A model generated the notes under the pieces. It had not been told where the DNA came from and did not search any database. It was given only the letters and a program-made list of their open reading frames with translations. 64,000 nt of DNA from Lachnospiraceae bacterium (GTDB taxonomy: Bacteria > Bacillota > Clostridia > Lachnospirales > Lachnospiraceae): positions 268,702 through 332,701 of the forward strand of contig CAJTCY010000001.1 in NCBI GenBank assembly GCA_910575075.1, read 5' to 3'. Each line of letters starts with the position of its first letter. Position 1 is the stretch's first letter. This document shows, one piece after another, positions 25,473 to 34,065 of the stretch. Made by a program: the position numbers and the translations under genes.

Positions 25473-27173
25473 GTGGCAATTACTACAATAGATGCGCCCA
25501 TGCTTGCAAAAATGTTTCTGGCGGGTGCAAAGAATCTGGAAGCAAAAAAAGAATGGATTAATGAATTAAATGTATTTCCGGTACCAGACGGCGATACGGG
25601 AACGAATATGACCATGACAATTATGTCAGCGGCAGCAGAGGTGAGCAATTTAGGACCGGAACCTGATATGGCGTCACTGGCAAAGGCGATTTCTTCAGGG
25701 TCTCTCAGGGGAGCCAGAGGTAATTCAGGTGTTATTTTATCCCAATTGTTCCGTGGATTTACCAAAGGAATCAGTAAGTATGAGAAGCTTGATGTAGTGA
25801 TTTTAAGCGACGCTCTTCAAAAAGCGGTGGAAACTGCGTATAAGGCGGTTATGAAGCCTAAAGAGGGAACCATACTCACTGTGGCAAAAGGCGGTGCGGA
25901 TAAGGCGCTGGAGCTGATCGGCGAAACGGATGACCTGACAGTATTTGTGGATGAAGTAATTAAATATGCAGATTATATTCTGAGCCAGACGCCAGAGATG
26001 CTTCCGGTATTAAAGCAGGCAGGAGTTGTGGATTCCGGCGGTCAGGGACTGGTTACGATATTAAAAGGCGCCTATGATGCCCTGACAGGAAAAGAAATTG
26101 ATTATACGATTGAGGGCGCTGGCACAGGCGGAGTGGTAAAAATTTCCCAACAGACGGAACAGGATATTAAATTTGGGTATTGTACAGAGTTTATCATTGT
26201 GCTCAATCATGCTCTGGAGGAGAAGGAAGAGTTTGATTTTAAAGCTTTTCTGGAATCTATCGGTGATTCCATTGTTGTGGTTGCTGATGATGAGATTACA
26301 AAAGTCCATGTACATACCAATGATCCTGGACTTGCACTTCAGCGGGCGCTGACCTATGGTTCTCTGAGTAAGATTAAGATTGATAATATGCGTGAAGAAC
26401 ATCAGGAAAAGCTTATTAAGGATGCGGAAAAAGCTGCGGCGGAACAGAAGGCGGCAGATGAGAAAAGGCGTTCTGAGCTGGATGCCATGGCAGAGAAATC
26501 TCAAATGCCTAAAAAAGAGATAGGGTTTGTGTCTGTATCTATTGGAGAGGGAATCAATGAGATTTTTAAAGGGCTTGGGGTGGACTATATCATTGCCGGC
26601 GGGCAGACGATGAACCCCAGTACTGAAGATATGCTGAACGCTATTGAAGAAGTGAACGCAGATAATATTTTCATTCTTCCAAACAATAAGAATATCATTC
26701 TGGCTGCGAACCAGGCGGCGTCCCTGCTGGAAGAGAAAAATGTTTTTGTCATTCCAACCAAGACGGTTCCGCAGGGTATCACAGCACTGATTAATTATAT
26801 GCCTGACAGCTCGGCAGAAGAAAATGCCCAGCGTATGACAGAAGAACTTGCCAATGTGAAGAGTGGACAGGTAACTTATGCAGTCAGAGATACCTTGATA
26901 GACGATAAATCTATTAAGCAGGGAGACTATATGGGAATTGGAGACAGTTCTATTCTTTCTGTCGGCAGGGATATGGAGACAGTTACCAAAGAAATGGTTG
27001 CACAGATGGTAGATGAGGATTCAGCTATCATAAGCGTTTATTATGGAGAAGAAGTAAAAGAGGAAGACGCTCAGAAGCTGGGGGCAGATCTGGAAGAACA
27101 GTATCCGGATTGTGAAGTGGAAGTCCACTGCGGCGGCCAGCCAATTTACTATTATGTGATTTCGGTAGAATAA
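25473..27173 (+). CDS. fakA: fatty acid kinase subunit FakA / DAK2-domain protein (YloV)
   Basis: The ATP-binding kinase subunit that phosphorylates fatty acids held by a DegV/FakB protein. Residues 1-200 form the DAK2 domain (NVFPVPDGDTGTNM with the Mg-binding aspartates, ARGNSGVILSQ, VVDSGGQGL). A middle domain (GYCTEFI, DDEITKVHVHT) and the C-terminal FakA domain (GGQTMNPSTEDM, NNKNIILAANQA) follow. I choose GTG 25473, eight bases after AAGGAGG, giving 566 residues; an upstream TTG at 25452 overlaps the binding site. A DegV-family partner is encoded at 43199. Confidence 0.93.
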   Translation: MAITTIDAPMLAKMFLAGAKNLEAKKEWINELNVFPVPDGDTGTNMTMTIMSAAAEVSNLGPEPDMASLAKAISSGSLRGARGNSGVILSQLFRGFTKGISKYEKLDVVILSDALQKAVETAYKAVMKPKEGTILTVAKGGADKALELIGETDDLTVFVDEVIKYADYILSQTPEMLPVLKQAGVVDSGGQGLVTILKGAYDALTGKEIDYTIEGAGTGGVVKISQQTEQDIKFGYCTEFIIVLNHALEEKEEFDFKAFLESIGDSIVVVADDEITKVHVHTNDPGLALQRALTYGSLSKIKIDNMREEHQEKLIKDAEKAAAEQKAADEKRRSELDAMAEKSQMPKKEIGFVSVSIGEGINEIFKGLGVDYIIAGGQTMNPSTEDMLNAIEEVNADNIFILPNNKNIILAANQAASLLEEKNVFVIPTKTVPQGITALINYMPDSSAEENAQRMTEELANVKSGQVTYAVRDTLIDDKSIKQGDYMGIGDSSILSVGRDMETVTKEMVAQMVDEDSAIISVYYGEEVKEEDAQKLGADLEEQYPDCEVEVHCGGQPIYYYVISVE

Positions 27174-27184
27174 GGAGCGCTCCC

Positions 27185-29329
27185 ATGGACAAAACATCTG
27201 GTATTGGAACATTAAAAGGGATCGGTGCGAAAACGGAACAATTGTTTCACAACTTAGGAGTATACACCATTGGTGATATACTCCTTCATTATCCCAAAGA
27301 TTATGATAAAATGCCGCCCGTCACTCCGCTTTCTGAGATTCCAGCAATGCTGGAATCTCAGAAAGACACGGAAAATATGATGCGGACAGATCAGAGCACT
27401 GTGAAGGAAAAAAGCGAAAGAACAATAATAGCAGCAATTGCGGTGAGAATTGATAAGGCGCCTTTTGTACGTGCCGGGAGGAACATGCAGGTTACATCTC
27501 TTGCTCTGCAGGAACAGAATGTAAAGGCAGAATTTGTATGGTTTCGGATGCCATACCTGAAAAGTACCCTGAAAGTGGGAGAGTGGTTTGTGTTTCTGGG
27601 AAAAGTGTCTCAAAAGGGCAAAATATTTCATATGGAACAGCCTCAAATCTATACGCCGGAAAACTATCAGTCAATGCAGAACAGTCTTTGGCCCTGTTAT
27701 GCGCTGACAGCCGGATTGGGAAAAAATAAGCTCTCTCAGACGATTCGTCAGGCGCTGGAAGTACTGGACTTGACAGTCGATTATCTGCCAGAAGAAATCC
27801 GGGAGAGACATGGGCTCGCGGAATACAACTATGCCATGGAAAATATACATTTTCCAGAAAGTGAAGCAGCTTTGGAACAGGCGAGAAAACGTTTGATTTT
27901 CGATGAGTTTTTTCAGTTTATTGTTTCAGCGGGAATGCAGAAGGAACAGATGCAGGAAGTGGTTAATAATTTTGTCTTTCTGCCTTTAGAAGAACAAGAG
28001 CTTTGGGCGGAACGGGTGATGGAAGGTCTTCCCTATGAACTTACCGGGGCGCAGAAACGGACGTTGCAGGAGATCCGCCAGGACCTGCGAGGGCAGAAAG
28101 TGATGCAGCGTCTGGTACAGGGAGATGTGGGATCTGGCAAAACTATTATTGCGTTTCTGGCAATGCTGGATGCTTCACAGGCAGGATACCAGTCAGCATT
28201 GATGGCCCCAACGGAAGTACTTGCCATGCAGCATTATCAGAATTTTACAGAAATGTGTGAAAAATATAAGATACATATTCCGGTAATACTTCTCACTGGT
28301 TCTCTGACAGCAAAAGAAAAGCGGCGTGCCTATGAGAGAATGCAGATATATTCTAACGCTATGATTGTGGGCACACACGCATTAATTCAGGAACGAGCTG
28401 TATTCGATAATCTGGCGCTTGTTATTACCGATGAACAGCATCGGTTTGGAGTGAAGCAGCGGGAATCCTTGTTCTTGAAGGGCAGTCAGCCTCACATTCT
28501 TGTGATGAGCGCAACGCCAATCCCCCGTACCCTTGCCATCATTCTCTACGGTGATCTGGATATTTCTGTAATTGATGAGGTTCCGGCGAAACGGCTGCCG
28601 GTCAAGAGCTGTGTAGTAGGAAAAAAATCAAGAAATACTTCTTATGATTTTTTGCGGAAAGAAATTGCAAAAGGGCATCAGGCATACGTGATATGTCCGC
28701 TTGTAGAAGACAGTGAGGGGTTAGAAGCAGAAAATGTGACGGATTATGCCGAAAAGCTGAAACAGGAGCTTCCGTCCGAGATTGTAGTAGAGTGCCTTCA
28801 TGGAAAGATGAAATCTGGCAGAAAGAATCTGATTATGGAGCAATTTGCACGTAATGAGATTCAGGTTCTGGTTTCTACTACAGTGATTGAGGTAGGCGTC
28901 AATGTTCCCAACGCCACAGTGATGATGATTGAAGACGCTCAGCGTTTTGGACTTGCCCAGCTTCATCAGCTTCGGGGAAGAGTAGGACGCGGGCTTGCTC
29001 AGTCGTACTGCATTATGATCAATACGACAGATTCTGACAAGGCCCAAAAACGCCTGGAAATTCTGAATAGATCCAATGACGGTTTTTTTATTGCGGCAGA
29101 AGATTTAAAGCTTCGGGGACCTGGAGACTTTTTTGGAATCAGGCAGAGCGGACTGCTGGAATTTCGCCTGGGAGATATCTATCAGAATGCAGATCTGTTG
29201 AAGCAGGCTTCAGAAGAGGCGCAGCTGCTGTTGGCAGAGGATCAGAAGCTTGAGGCAGCAGCACATCATAAGTTACGGGAGCAGATACAGTATTATCTGG
29301 ACAGCCAGACAGAAACAGTGAATCTGTGA
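27185..29329 (+). CDS. recG: ATP-dependent DNA helicase RecG
   Basis: A branch-migrating helicase for stalled forks and Holliday junctions. The 714-residue protein has the N-terminal wedge/OB domain (residues 1-230), Walker A GDVGSGKT near 315, the DEQH box (TDEQHRFG), motif III MSATPIPRT, and the C-terminal helicase motifs QLRGRVGRG with the following RecG-specific TRG hairpin region. It begins 11 bases after fakA. Its transcript probably ends at the hairpins from 29362 on. Confidence 0.96.
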   Translation: MDKTSGIGTLKGIGAKTEQLFHNLGVYTIGDILLHYPKDYDKMPPVTPLSEIPAMLESQKDTENMMRTDQSTVKEKSERTIIAAIAVRIDKAPFVRAGRNMQVTSLALQEQNVKAEFVWFRMPYLKSTLKVGEWFVFLGKVSQKGKIFHMEQPQIYTPENYQSMQNSLWPCYALTAGLGKNKLSQTIRQALEVLDLTVDYLPEEIRERHGLAEYNYAMENIHFPESEAALEQARKRLIFDEFFQFIVSAGMQKEQMQEVVNNFVFLPLEEQELWAERVMEGLPYELTGAQKRTLQEIRQDLRGQKVMQRLVQGDVGSGKTIIAFLAMLDASQAGYQSALMAPTEVLAMQHYQNFTEMCEKYKIHIPVILLTGSLTAKEKRRAYERMQIYSNAMIVGTHALIQERAVFDNLALVITDEQHRFGVKQRESLFLKGSQPHILVMSATPIPRTLAIILYGDLDISVIDEVPAKRLPVKSCVVGKKSRNTSYDFLRKEIAKGHQAYVICPLVEDSEGLEAENVTDYAEKLKQELPSEIVVECLHGKMKSGRKNLIMEQFARNEIQVLVSTTVIEVGVNVPNATVMMIEDAQRFGLAQLHQLRGRVGRGLAQSYCIMINTTDSDKAQKRLEILNRSNDGFFIAAEDLKLRGPGDFFGIRQSGLLEFRLGDIYQNADLLKQASEEAQLLLAEDQKLEAAAHHKLREQIQYYLDSQTETVNL

Positions 29330-29361
29330 GCTGGAGCATGTTTGAACTACGCATATTGTTT

Positions 29362-29421
29362 TTTGTTCTATAGGAAGGCACTTTCACGCTTTAGAGTGAC
29401 AAGGCTTTCCTATAGAACAAA
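29362..29421 (+). repeat. hairpin repeat, copy 1
   Basis: TTTGTTCTATAGGAA (29362-29376) pairs with TTCCTATAGAACAAA (29407-29421). The loop contains CTTTCACGCTTTAGAGTG and then ACAAGG, which is repeated almost exactly in copy 2 at 29558-29581. Confidence 0.85.
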
Positions 29422-29535
29422 GTGGGCAAGCCCACTTCAACTCCCCTAACCCCTCATTCTTGAGGGGCTGCACACTTTGACGCGCCGCGCACGGCGCTTT
29501 TGCGCATAATTCCTCTCGTGCGCGTGCGCATATTA

Positions 29536-29601
29536 TTGTTCTCTTATAGGAAAGATACTTTCATGCTTTAGAGTGACAAGGTCTTTCCTATAAGAGAACA
29601 A
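29536..29601 (+). repeat. hairpin repeat, copy 2
   Basis: A perfect 20-base stem, TTGTTCTCTTATAGGAAAGA (29536-29555) with its exact complement at 29582-29601. The 26-base loop repeats the loop of copy 1 with one base change in the core. The stems differ between copies but remain self-complementary, which means compensating changes. Confidence 0.88.
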
Positions 29602-29640
29602 AAAACCACTACAGAAAACAAGTTTTCCATAGTGGTTTTT
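29601..29640. terminator. bidirectional terminator (recG / spore protein gene)
   Basis: AAAAACCACTA (29601-29611) pairs with TAGTGGTTTTT (29630-29640), and GAAAAC (29614-29619) with GTTTTC (29622-29627) inside. Both strands give a stem followed by Ts. Confidence 0.8.
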
Positions 29641-29695
29641 CTGTGCAAATGCCATTTTGTGACTGCACGCGGCTGTTTACTGATTACCAGTTCGT

Positions 29696-29899
29696 TTATT
29701 TACCAGCCATCTGTCTTTCTTGGGCTTCGATCATTTTCTTCACCATATAACCTCCGACAGAACCATTCTGCTTAGAGGTCAAGTCCCCGTTATAACCGTC
29801 TTTTAAAGGTACACCAATTTCGTTTGCAACCTCAAATTTAAACTTATCCAATGCACTTTTTGCTTCCGGTATTACTGCTCTGTTAGATGAATTTGACAT
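29696..29899 (-). CDS. alpha/beta-type small acid-soluble spore protein
   Basis: Coats and protects DNA in the spore core. The 67-residue protein has both family signatures: the germination-protease region KFEVANEIGVPLKDGYNGDL (residues 21-40) and the DNA-binding motif GSVGGYMVKKMIE near the C-terminus. GGAGGGA precedes the ATG by seven bases. Upstream on the minus strand lie two small hairpins (GCCGGA/TCCGGC and GTAATC/GATTAC). I could not place a convincing sigma-G promoter. Confidence 0.95.
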   Translation of the reverse strand: MSNSSNRAVIPEAKSALDKFKFEVANEIGVPLKDGYNGDLTSKQNGSVGGYMVKKMIEAQERQMAGK

Positions 29900-30047
29900 T
29901 ATCGTTCCCTCCTGTATCTTTTGTCAATTTTACTGCCGGATGTCCGGCGGTGTTTTGTAATCTTTCGATTACAGTGATAGTATATGCAGCAGTCAAGGGA
30001 ATAGACATGCAGTTCTTTCCGATTTTTACAAAAAATGTCATGAATCA

Positions 30048-31781
30048 TCAAATTTCATTTAGTCCGCTGATATCCGGGGATGCCACCAGAGAGTAATTTG
30101 TGTAGTAAACTACGAAGCCAGGTTTGCTTCCTTTGGGTTTTTTTACATTTTTCTTTTCAAGATAATCAATTTCTACCTTATCATTTTGCCTTCCTTTAGA
30201 GTAATAGGCGGCCAGGCGGCCAGCTTCCTCGAAGGCACGGTCTGGAAGTTCCTCGCCGTTGGTTTTTACAATCACATGAGAACCAGGCATTCCTTTGGCA
30301 TGGAACCACCAGTCGTTTCCTGACGCGAATTTAAATGTCAGTTCATCATTTTGAAAATTATTTTTCCCTATATAAATATCAAATCCATCAGAAGAAAGAT
30401 AATGGAAAGGTTTGCTTTTTATTTTTTCCTTTTTTCCAACATGTTTTCTCTTAATATATCCGTACTGGGTCAGTTCCTCCTTAATCTGAGTCAGGTCTTC
30501 TTCTGACACTGCAATATCCAGGGAAGTGGATATTGATTCTAAATGCTCTATTTCTTCCAGCGTTTCCTTTGTTAAATCACTGAGAGCTTCGAAAGTTCGC
30601 TTTAGTTTATTATATCTGTCAAAATATTTCTGGGCGTTTTCCTGTGGGGTAAGCTGGTCATCCAGCGGAATGGTAATCATTTCATTGGTATAATAGTTTT
30701 GAGCAGTGAGGCTTTTTGCGCCTTCTTCCAGTCCATAACCATAAGTATTGATCAATTCCCCGTATACTTTGTACTTTTCACGTTTTTCGGTATCCTTTAA
30801 CTGCCGAAGCTGCAGATCATATTTTTTGCGGTTTCGTTCCAGGACAGTGGAAACTACTTTCCGCAGATCCACAGATTTCTGGCGGATGCGCGTATAGATA
30901 TTTCTGTCTGCGTAGTAAGATTCTAAAACGCTGGAGATATCAGGATATTCAGTGCTGGTCAAATCGGAATACTGTGTCAGGGCCACTGCGGAAAATTCAA
31001 TAGGTTCTTTTCCATTTTTGATAATATTCGGGCAAAATTTTCCCTCCCGGATATCCTCCATCATCCAGGAAAAATGGTGGTAGAGATGAAGTTTTTCTTC
31101 TTCGTTCAGGGCACAGGAGGGGCGGTCGCCTTCCATTCCGGCCCGGAAGCATAATTCGGAGGCAATTACCGGACTGATGCCGGTGTAGGAAGTATATATG
31201 CTTTTTAGCAGAGTTTGCGGTCTGGAAAAAACGTTGTCAAAAAATTCTTTCTCGGACGTCTCCAGCGGATTGCATTTTTCCTGCGTCTCTGGAATAAAGT
31301 ATGTCCTGCCGGGAAGCACTTCGCGGACAGAGCTGACCTGGGCAGAAATATGTTTGATGCTGTCGATAATTTTATAGTTTTCGTCGCAGAAAATAATGTT
31401 GCTGTGCTTGCCCATTATCTCTACAATCAGCAGTTTCTGGCATAAATCGCCCAATTCATTGAGGTGTTCAATTTCAAAATTGATAATCCGCTCCATATGC
31501 GGCTGATATATTTTGGTAATTCTTCCGTTTGCAATGTGCTTTCTTAAGAGCATGCAGAAATTTGGCGCCGTCATAGGGCTTGGTTTATTTGTTTTTGTCA
31601 GATAAATAAGCGGAAGAGAAGCGCTGGCGGATAAGACCAGGCGGATCTGTCCGCTGTTTCCCTTAAGCGTCAGCAGAAGCTCGTCGTTTTCCGGCTGTGC
31701 AATTTTGCTGATCCTTCCATTTAAAATAGTATCATTTAATTCTTTTACAAGATTTGCAATTACAATTCCATCAAAAGCCAT
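30048..31781 (-). CDS. rqcH: ribosome quality control factor RqcH (NFACT family)
   Basis: Binds stalled 50S-peptidyl-tRNA complexes and adds C-terminal alanine tails; members were earlier called fibronectin-binding proteins (FbpA). The 577-residue chain has NFACT-N (MAFDGIVIANLVKELN at the start, GRISKIAQPE), the two helix-hairpin-helix and coiled-coil middle domains (about 180-430), and NFACT-R at the C-terminus (ASGNDWWFHAKGMPGSHVI). I start it at 31781, where AAGGAG precedes the ATG; the same frame stays open for 50 more codons into the repeat element, which is not coding. Confidence 0.94.
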   Translation of the reverse strand: MAFDGIVIANLVKELNDTILNGRISKIAQPENDELLLTLKGNSGQIRLVLSASASLPLIYLTKTNKPSPMTAPNFCMLLRKHIANGRITKIYQPHMERIINFEIEHLNELGDLCQKLLIVEIMGKHSNIIFCDENYKIIDSIKHISAQVSSVREVLPGRTYFIPETQEKCNPLETSEKEFFDNVFSRPQTLLKSIYTSYTGISPVIASELCFRAGMEGDRPSCALNEEEKLHLYHHFSWMMEDIREGKFCPNIIKNGKEPIEFSAVALTQYSDLTSTEYPDISSVLESYYADRNIYTRIRQKSVDLRKVVSTVLERNRKKYDLQLRQLKDTEKREKYKVYGELINTYGYGLEEGAKSLTAQNYYTNEMITIPLDDQLTPQENAQKYFDRYNKLKRTFEALSDLTKETLEEIEHLESISTSLDIAVSEEDLTQIKEELTQYGYIKRKHVGKKEKIKSKPFHYLSSDGFDIYIGKNNFQNDELTFKFASGNDWWFHAKGMPGSHVIVKTNGEELPDRAFEEAGRLAAYYSKGRQNDKVEIDYLEKKNVKKPKGSKPGFVVYYTNYSLVASPDISGLNEI

Positions 31782-31881
31782 GGTTGTTATTCTCCTTATC
31801 TTTATATGTAAAAATAATCTCAGGCATTCTTTAGTATATATCAATTTCTGTAAATAGAAAACCAGAAACTTCAAAAAAGAA

Positions 31882-32077
31882 TTTGAGTTTCCCCATTTTT
31901 TGATTTTATAGTACCAAAAGGTTTCCAGCACAAAGTGATGGAAACACTTTGCACAGAAAAGTGCTATGGAAAACTAGCTTTCCAGACACTTTTTGTGCAA
32001 GATGTCTATGCTGCCAAAGGCAGCAAGACCTTTTGGTACTAAAATACCGGTTGTTGTTAAAAATGGGGAAACACAAA
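31882..32077 (+). repeat. MITE-like palindromic element, long copy C
   Basis: About 196 bases from TTTGAGTTTCCCC (31882) to GGGGAAACACAAA (32077). The inner exact 13-base inverted repeat is AGTACCAAAAGGT (31910-31922) with ACCTTTTGGTACT (32028-32040), and there is a GCTGCC-AAA-GGCAGC hairpin at 32010-32024. It is nearly the same as copy B read on the other strand. It lies between the divergent rqcH and yicC genes and stops 11 bases before the yicC -35 box. No coding capacity is seen. Confidence 0.9.
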
Positions 32078-32088
32078 AAAAAGAAAAT

Positions 32089-32117
32089 TTGACTATTTAC
32101 AAAAACTGTTTTATAAT
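32089..32117 (+). promoter_or_regulatory. sigma-A promoter of the yicC operon
   Basis: TTGACT (32089-32094), 17 bases, TATAAT (32112-32117). Confidence 0.85.
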
Positions 32118-32175
32118 ATAAACACTTATGTGAAATAGGAAAAAGATTCCAGTCAGGGAACACAGGAGGAAGTGT

Positions 32176-33054
32176 ATGATAAAGAGCATGACCGGTTTTG
32201 GGCGCTGTGAGGTTGTCAAAGGGACAAGAAAGATCACAGTGGAGATGAAGTCGGTAAACCATCGCTATCTGGACATAGGAATCAAAATGCCCAAGAAGCT
32301 GAATTTTTTTGAAAATACAGTTCGTACCCTGTTAAAAAATTATATTCAGCGGGGAAAAATTGATATTTTTGTTACGTATGAAGATTGTACTGAGAATCAG
32401 GTACTGTTAAAATACAATGAAGATCTGGCGGGAGAATATGTGAAATACATACGCCAGATGTCGGAAAAGTTTGATCTGCCTTTAGAGCTTAGCGGGGCGT
32501 GTCTTTCCAGATATCCGGAAATTCTTGTTATGGAGACGCAGGAGATGGATGAAGAAGAGTGGCGCACCCTGTTGGAACAGGCAATACAAGGGGCGGCAGA
32601 ACAATTTGTGGAGACACGCATCCGGGAGGGAGAACAGCTTCGGGAAGATTTACTGGGCAAGCTGGAGGTAATGTCCGATTATGTGCAACAGATTGAACAG
32701 CGTTCCCCAGAGATTGTAAAGGAATACAGAAACAGGCTGACCGAGAAGGTACAGGAACTTTTAGAGAATACCCAGTTAGATGAGAGCAGAATTTTGGCAG
32801 AAACCGCCATTTTTGCAGACAGGATATGTACGGATGAAGAAATTGTCCGGTTAAAGACCCATATCAGCAATATGAGAACAACATTACAGACAGAAGAAAG
32901 TGTTGGGCGGAAGCTGGATTTTATTGCCCAGGAGATGAACCGGGAGGCGAATACGATTCTTTCCAAGGCAAACGATATGGAGGTCTCTGAGATTGCCATT
33001 GATTTGAAGACAGATATTGAGAAGGTTCGCGAACAGATTCAGAATATTGAATAG
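32176..33054 (+). CDS. yicC: YicC family endoribonuclease
   Basis: A 292-residue protein of the YicC/DUF1732 family; homologues act as endoribonucleases. The N-terminus MIKSMTGFGR and VEMKSVNHRYLDI are signature sequences, as is the C-terminal IGRK-like VGRKLDFIAQEMNREANTILSKA (GRKLDFIAQEMNRE). AGGAGG precedes the ATG. It heads a yicC-gmk-rpoZ operon; the remA (DUF370) gene that commonly lies between yicC and gmk in Firmicutes is missing here. Confidence 0.95.
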   Translation: MIKSMTGFGRCEVVKGTRKITVEMKSVNHRYLDIGIKMPKKLNFFENTVRTLLKNYIQRGKIDIFVTYEDCTENQVLLKYNEDLAGEYVKYIRQMSEKFDLPLELSGACLSRYPEILVMETQEMDEEEWRTLLEQAIQGAAEQFVETRIREGEQLREDLLGKLEVMSDYVQQIEQRSPEIVKEYRNRLTEKVQELLENTQLDESRILAETAIFADRICTDEEIVRLKTHISNMRTTLQTEESVGRKLDFIAQEMNREANTILSKANDMEVSEIAIDLKTDIEKVREQIQNIE

Positions 33055-33073
33055 CGCCAGCAGAGGAAAAAAG

Positions 33074-33709
33074 ATGAATAAAAGAGGAATTTTAGTGGTA
33101 GTTTCCGGTTTTTCAGGTTCCGGCAAGGGAACAATTATGAAACAGCTCCTGGAAGAGCATGCAGATACCTATGCTTTGAGTATCTCTGCCACGACGCGCG
33201 CCCCGCGGCCTGGAGAGACGCATGGAAAGGAATATTTTTTTGTTTCCAGAGAGGAATTTGAAGAGATGATCCGCCAGGGAGCGCTGATTGAGCATGCCCA
33301 GTATGTAAATAATTATTATGGAACTCCCAAAGACTACGTATATCAACAGTTGGAAATGGGGAGAGATGTGATTTTGGAAATTGAGATCCAGGGGGCGCTT
33401 AAGGTAAAGAAAGCATATCCGGAGACCTTATTGTTGTTTGTCTCTCCGCCGGGAGCAGAGGAATTAAAACACCGCCTTGTGGACAGAGGCACAGAGGATG
33501 AAGCCACAATTGCTTCCAGGCTCAGCCGGGCCTGGCAGGAGGCACAGGGAGTGGAAAATTATGATTATTTCATAATCAACGATAATTTGGAAGAATGTGT
33601 ACAGGAAGTACATTCTATCATAAGAAGTGAACATGCCCGTGTGGCAAGGAACCATGTGTTAATTGAGCATATAAGAGCAGAGCTTAAGAACTTTGCGAAA
33701 GGAGAATGA
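33074..33709 (+). CDS. gmk: guanylate kinase
   Basis: Phosphorylates GMP to GDP with ATP. The 211-residue protein has the P-loop SGFSGSGKGT, the GMP-binding ATTRAPRPGE and YFFVSREEFE, YGTPKDYV, and the lid region RGTEDEATIASRL. I use ATG 33074, preceded by GAGGAAA, because the longer frame from 33017 would overlap yicC and add a non-conserved leader. rpoZ follows after six bases. Confidence 0.96.
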   Translation: MNKRGILVVVSGFSGSGKGTIMKQLLEEHADTYALSISATTRAPRPGETHGKEYFFVSREEFEEMIRQGALIEHAQYVNNYYGTPKDYVYQQLEMGRDVILEIEIQGALKVKKAYPETLLLFVSPPGAEELKHRLVDRGTEDEATIASRLSRAWQEAQGVENYDYFIINDNLEECVQEVHSIIRSEHARVARNHVLIEHIRAELKNFAKGE

Positions 33710-33715
33710 TTAATT

Positions 33716-33982
33716 ATGATGCTGCATCCCTCTTATACTGATTTAATGAAGGTTGTAAACAGCGGAGTTGAAATCGGAGAAGAACCAGTAGTAAACAGCC
33801 GTTATTCTATTGTGCTTGCAACCGCGAAGAGAGCAAGACAGATTATCGGAGGTGACGAACCGGTGATTGACAATATCTCAAATCAGAAACCATTGTCTAT
33901 TGCAGTGGAAGAAGTATTTAACAGCAAGGTAACCATTGTCGGAGAAGACGACAGCCAGGAACAGGAGAATACAGAAGAATAA
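33716..33982 (+). CDS. rpoZ: RNA polymerase omega subunit
   Basis: An 88-residue chaperone-like subunit for RpoC. The pattern is HPSYTDLMKVVNSG, then NSRYSIVLATAKRARQII, then KPLSIAVEEV, with an acidic tail. Two ATGs in tandem (33716, 33719) are both possible starts; GGAG lies about eight bases upstream of the first. Confidence 0.94.
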   Translation: MMLHPSYTDLMKVVNSGVEIGEEPVVNSRYSIVLATAKRARQIIGGDEPVIDNISNQKPLSIAVEEVFNSKVTIVGEDDSQEQENTEE

Positions 33983-33994
33983 GAACCGTTATGT

Positions 33995-34053
33995 CACACC
34001 ATCCTGCAGAATACGTATCATTGTCTGTATTTTGCGAATGGTGTGTTCTTGTT
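33995..34053 (+). terminator. hairpin between rpoZ and rimO (partial terminator)
   Basis: CACACCAT (33995-34002) pairs with ATGGTGTG (34038-34045), and GCAGAATAC (34006-34014) with GTATTTTGC (34027-34035, one G-U), followed by TTCTTGTT. It lies just before the rimO ribosome binding site, so it could attenuate transcription within the operon. Confidence 0.6.
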
Positions 34054-34065
34054 AGAGAGGAATCT

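Larger units (their letters stand above)
29330..29695. other. hairpin-rich spacer between recG and the spore protein gene
   Basis: No gene is evident in this 366-base gap. In order it holds a large hairpin (29362-29421), AGTGGGC-AA-GCCCACT (29421-29436), CCCCTCA-TTCT-TGAGGGG (29450-29467), a run of CG-rich alternating sequence (29480-29530) with small palindromes, a second large hairpin (29536-29601), and a bidirectional terminator (29601-29640). Confidence 0.75.

Noticed and set aside
31782-31931. 50-codon N-terminal extension of rqcH
   Set aside because: It runs into repeat copy C, has no ribosome binding site, and NFACT proteins start at the MAFDGI-type sequence at 31781.
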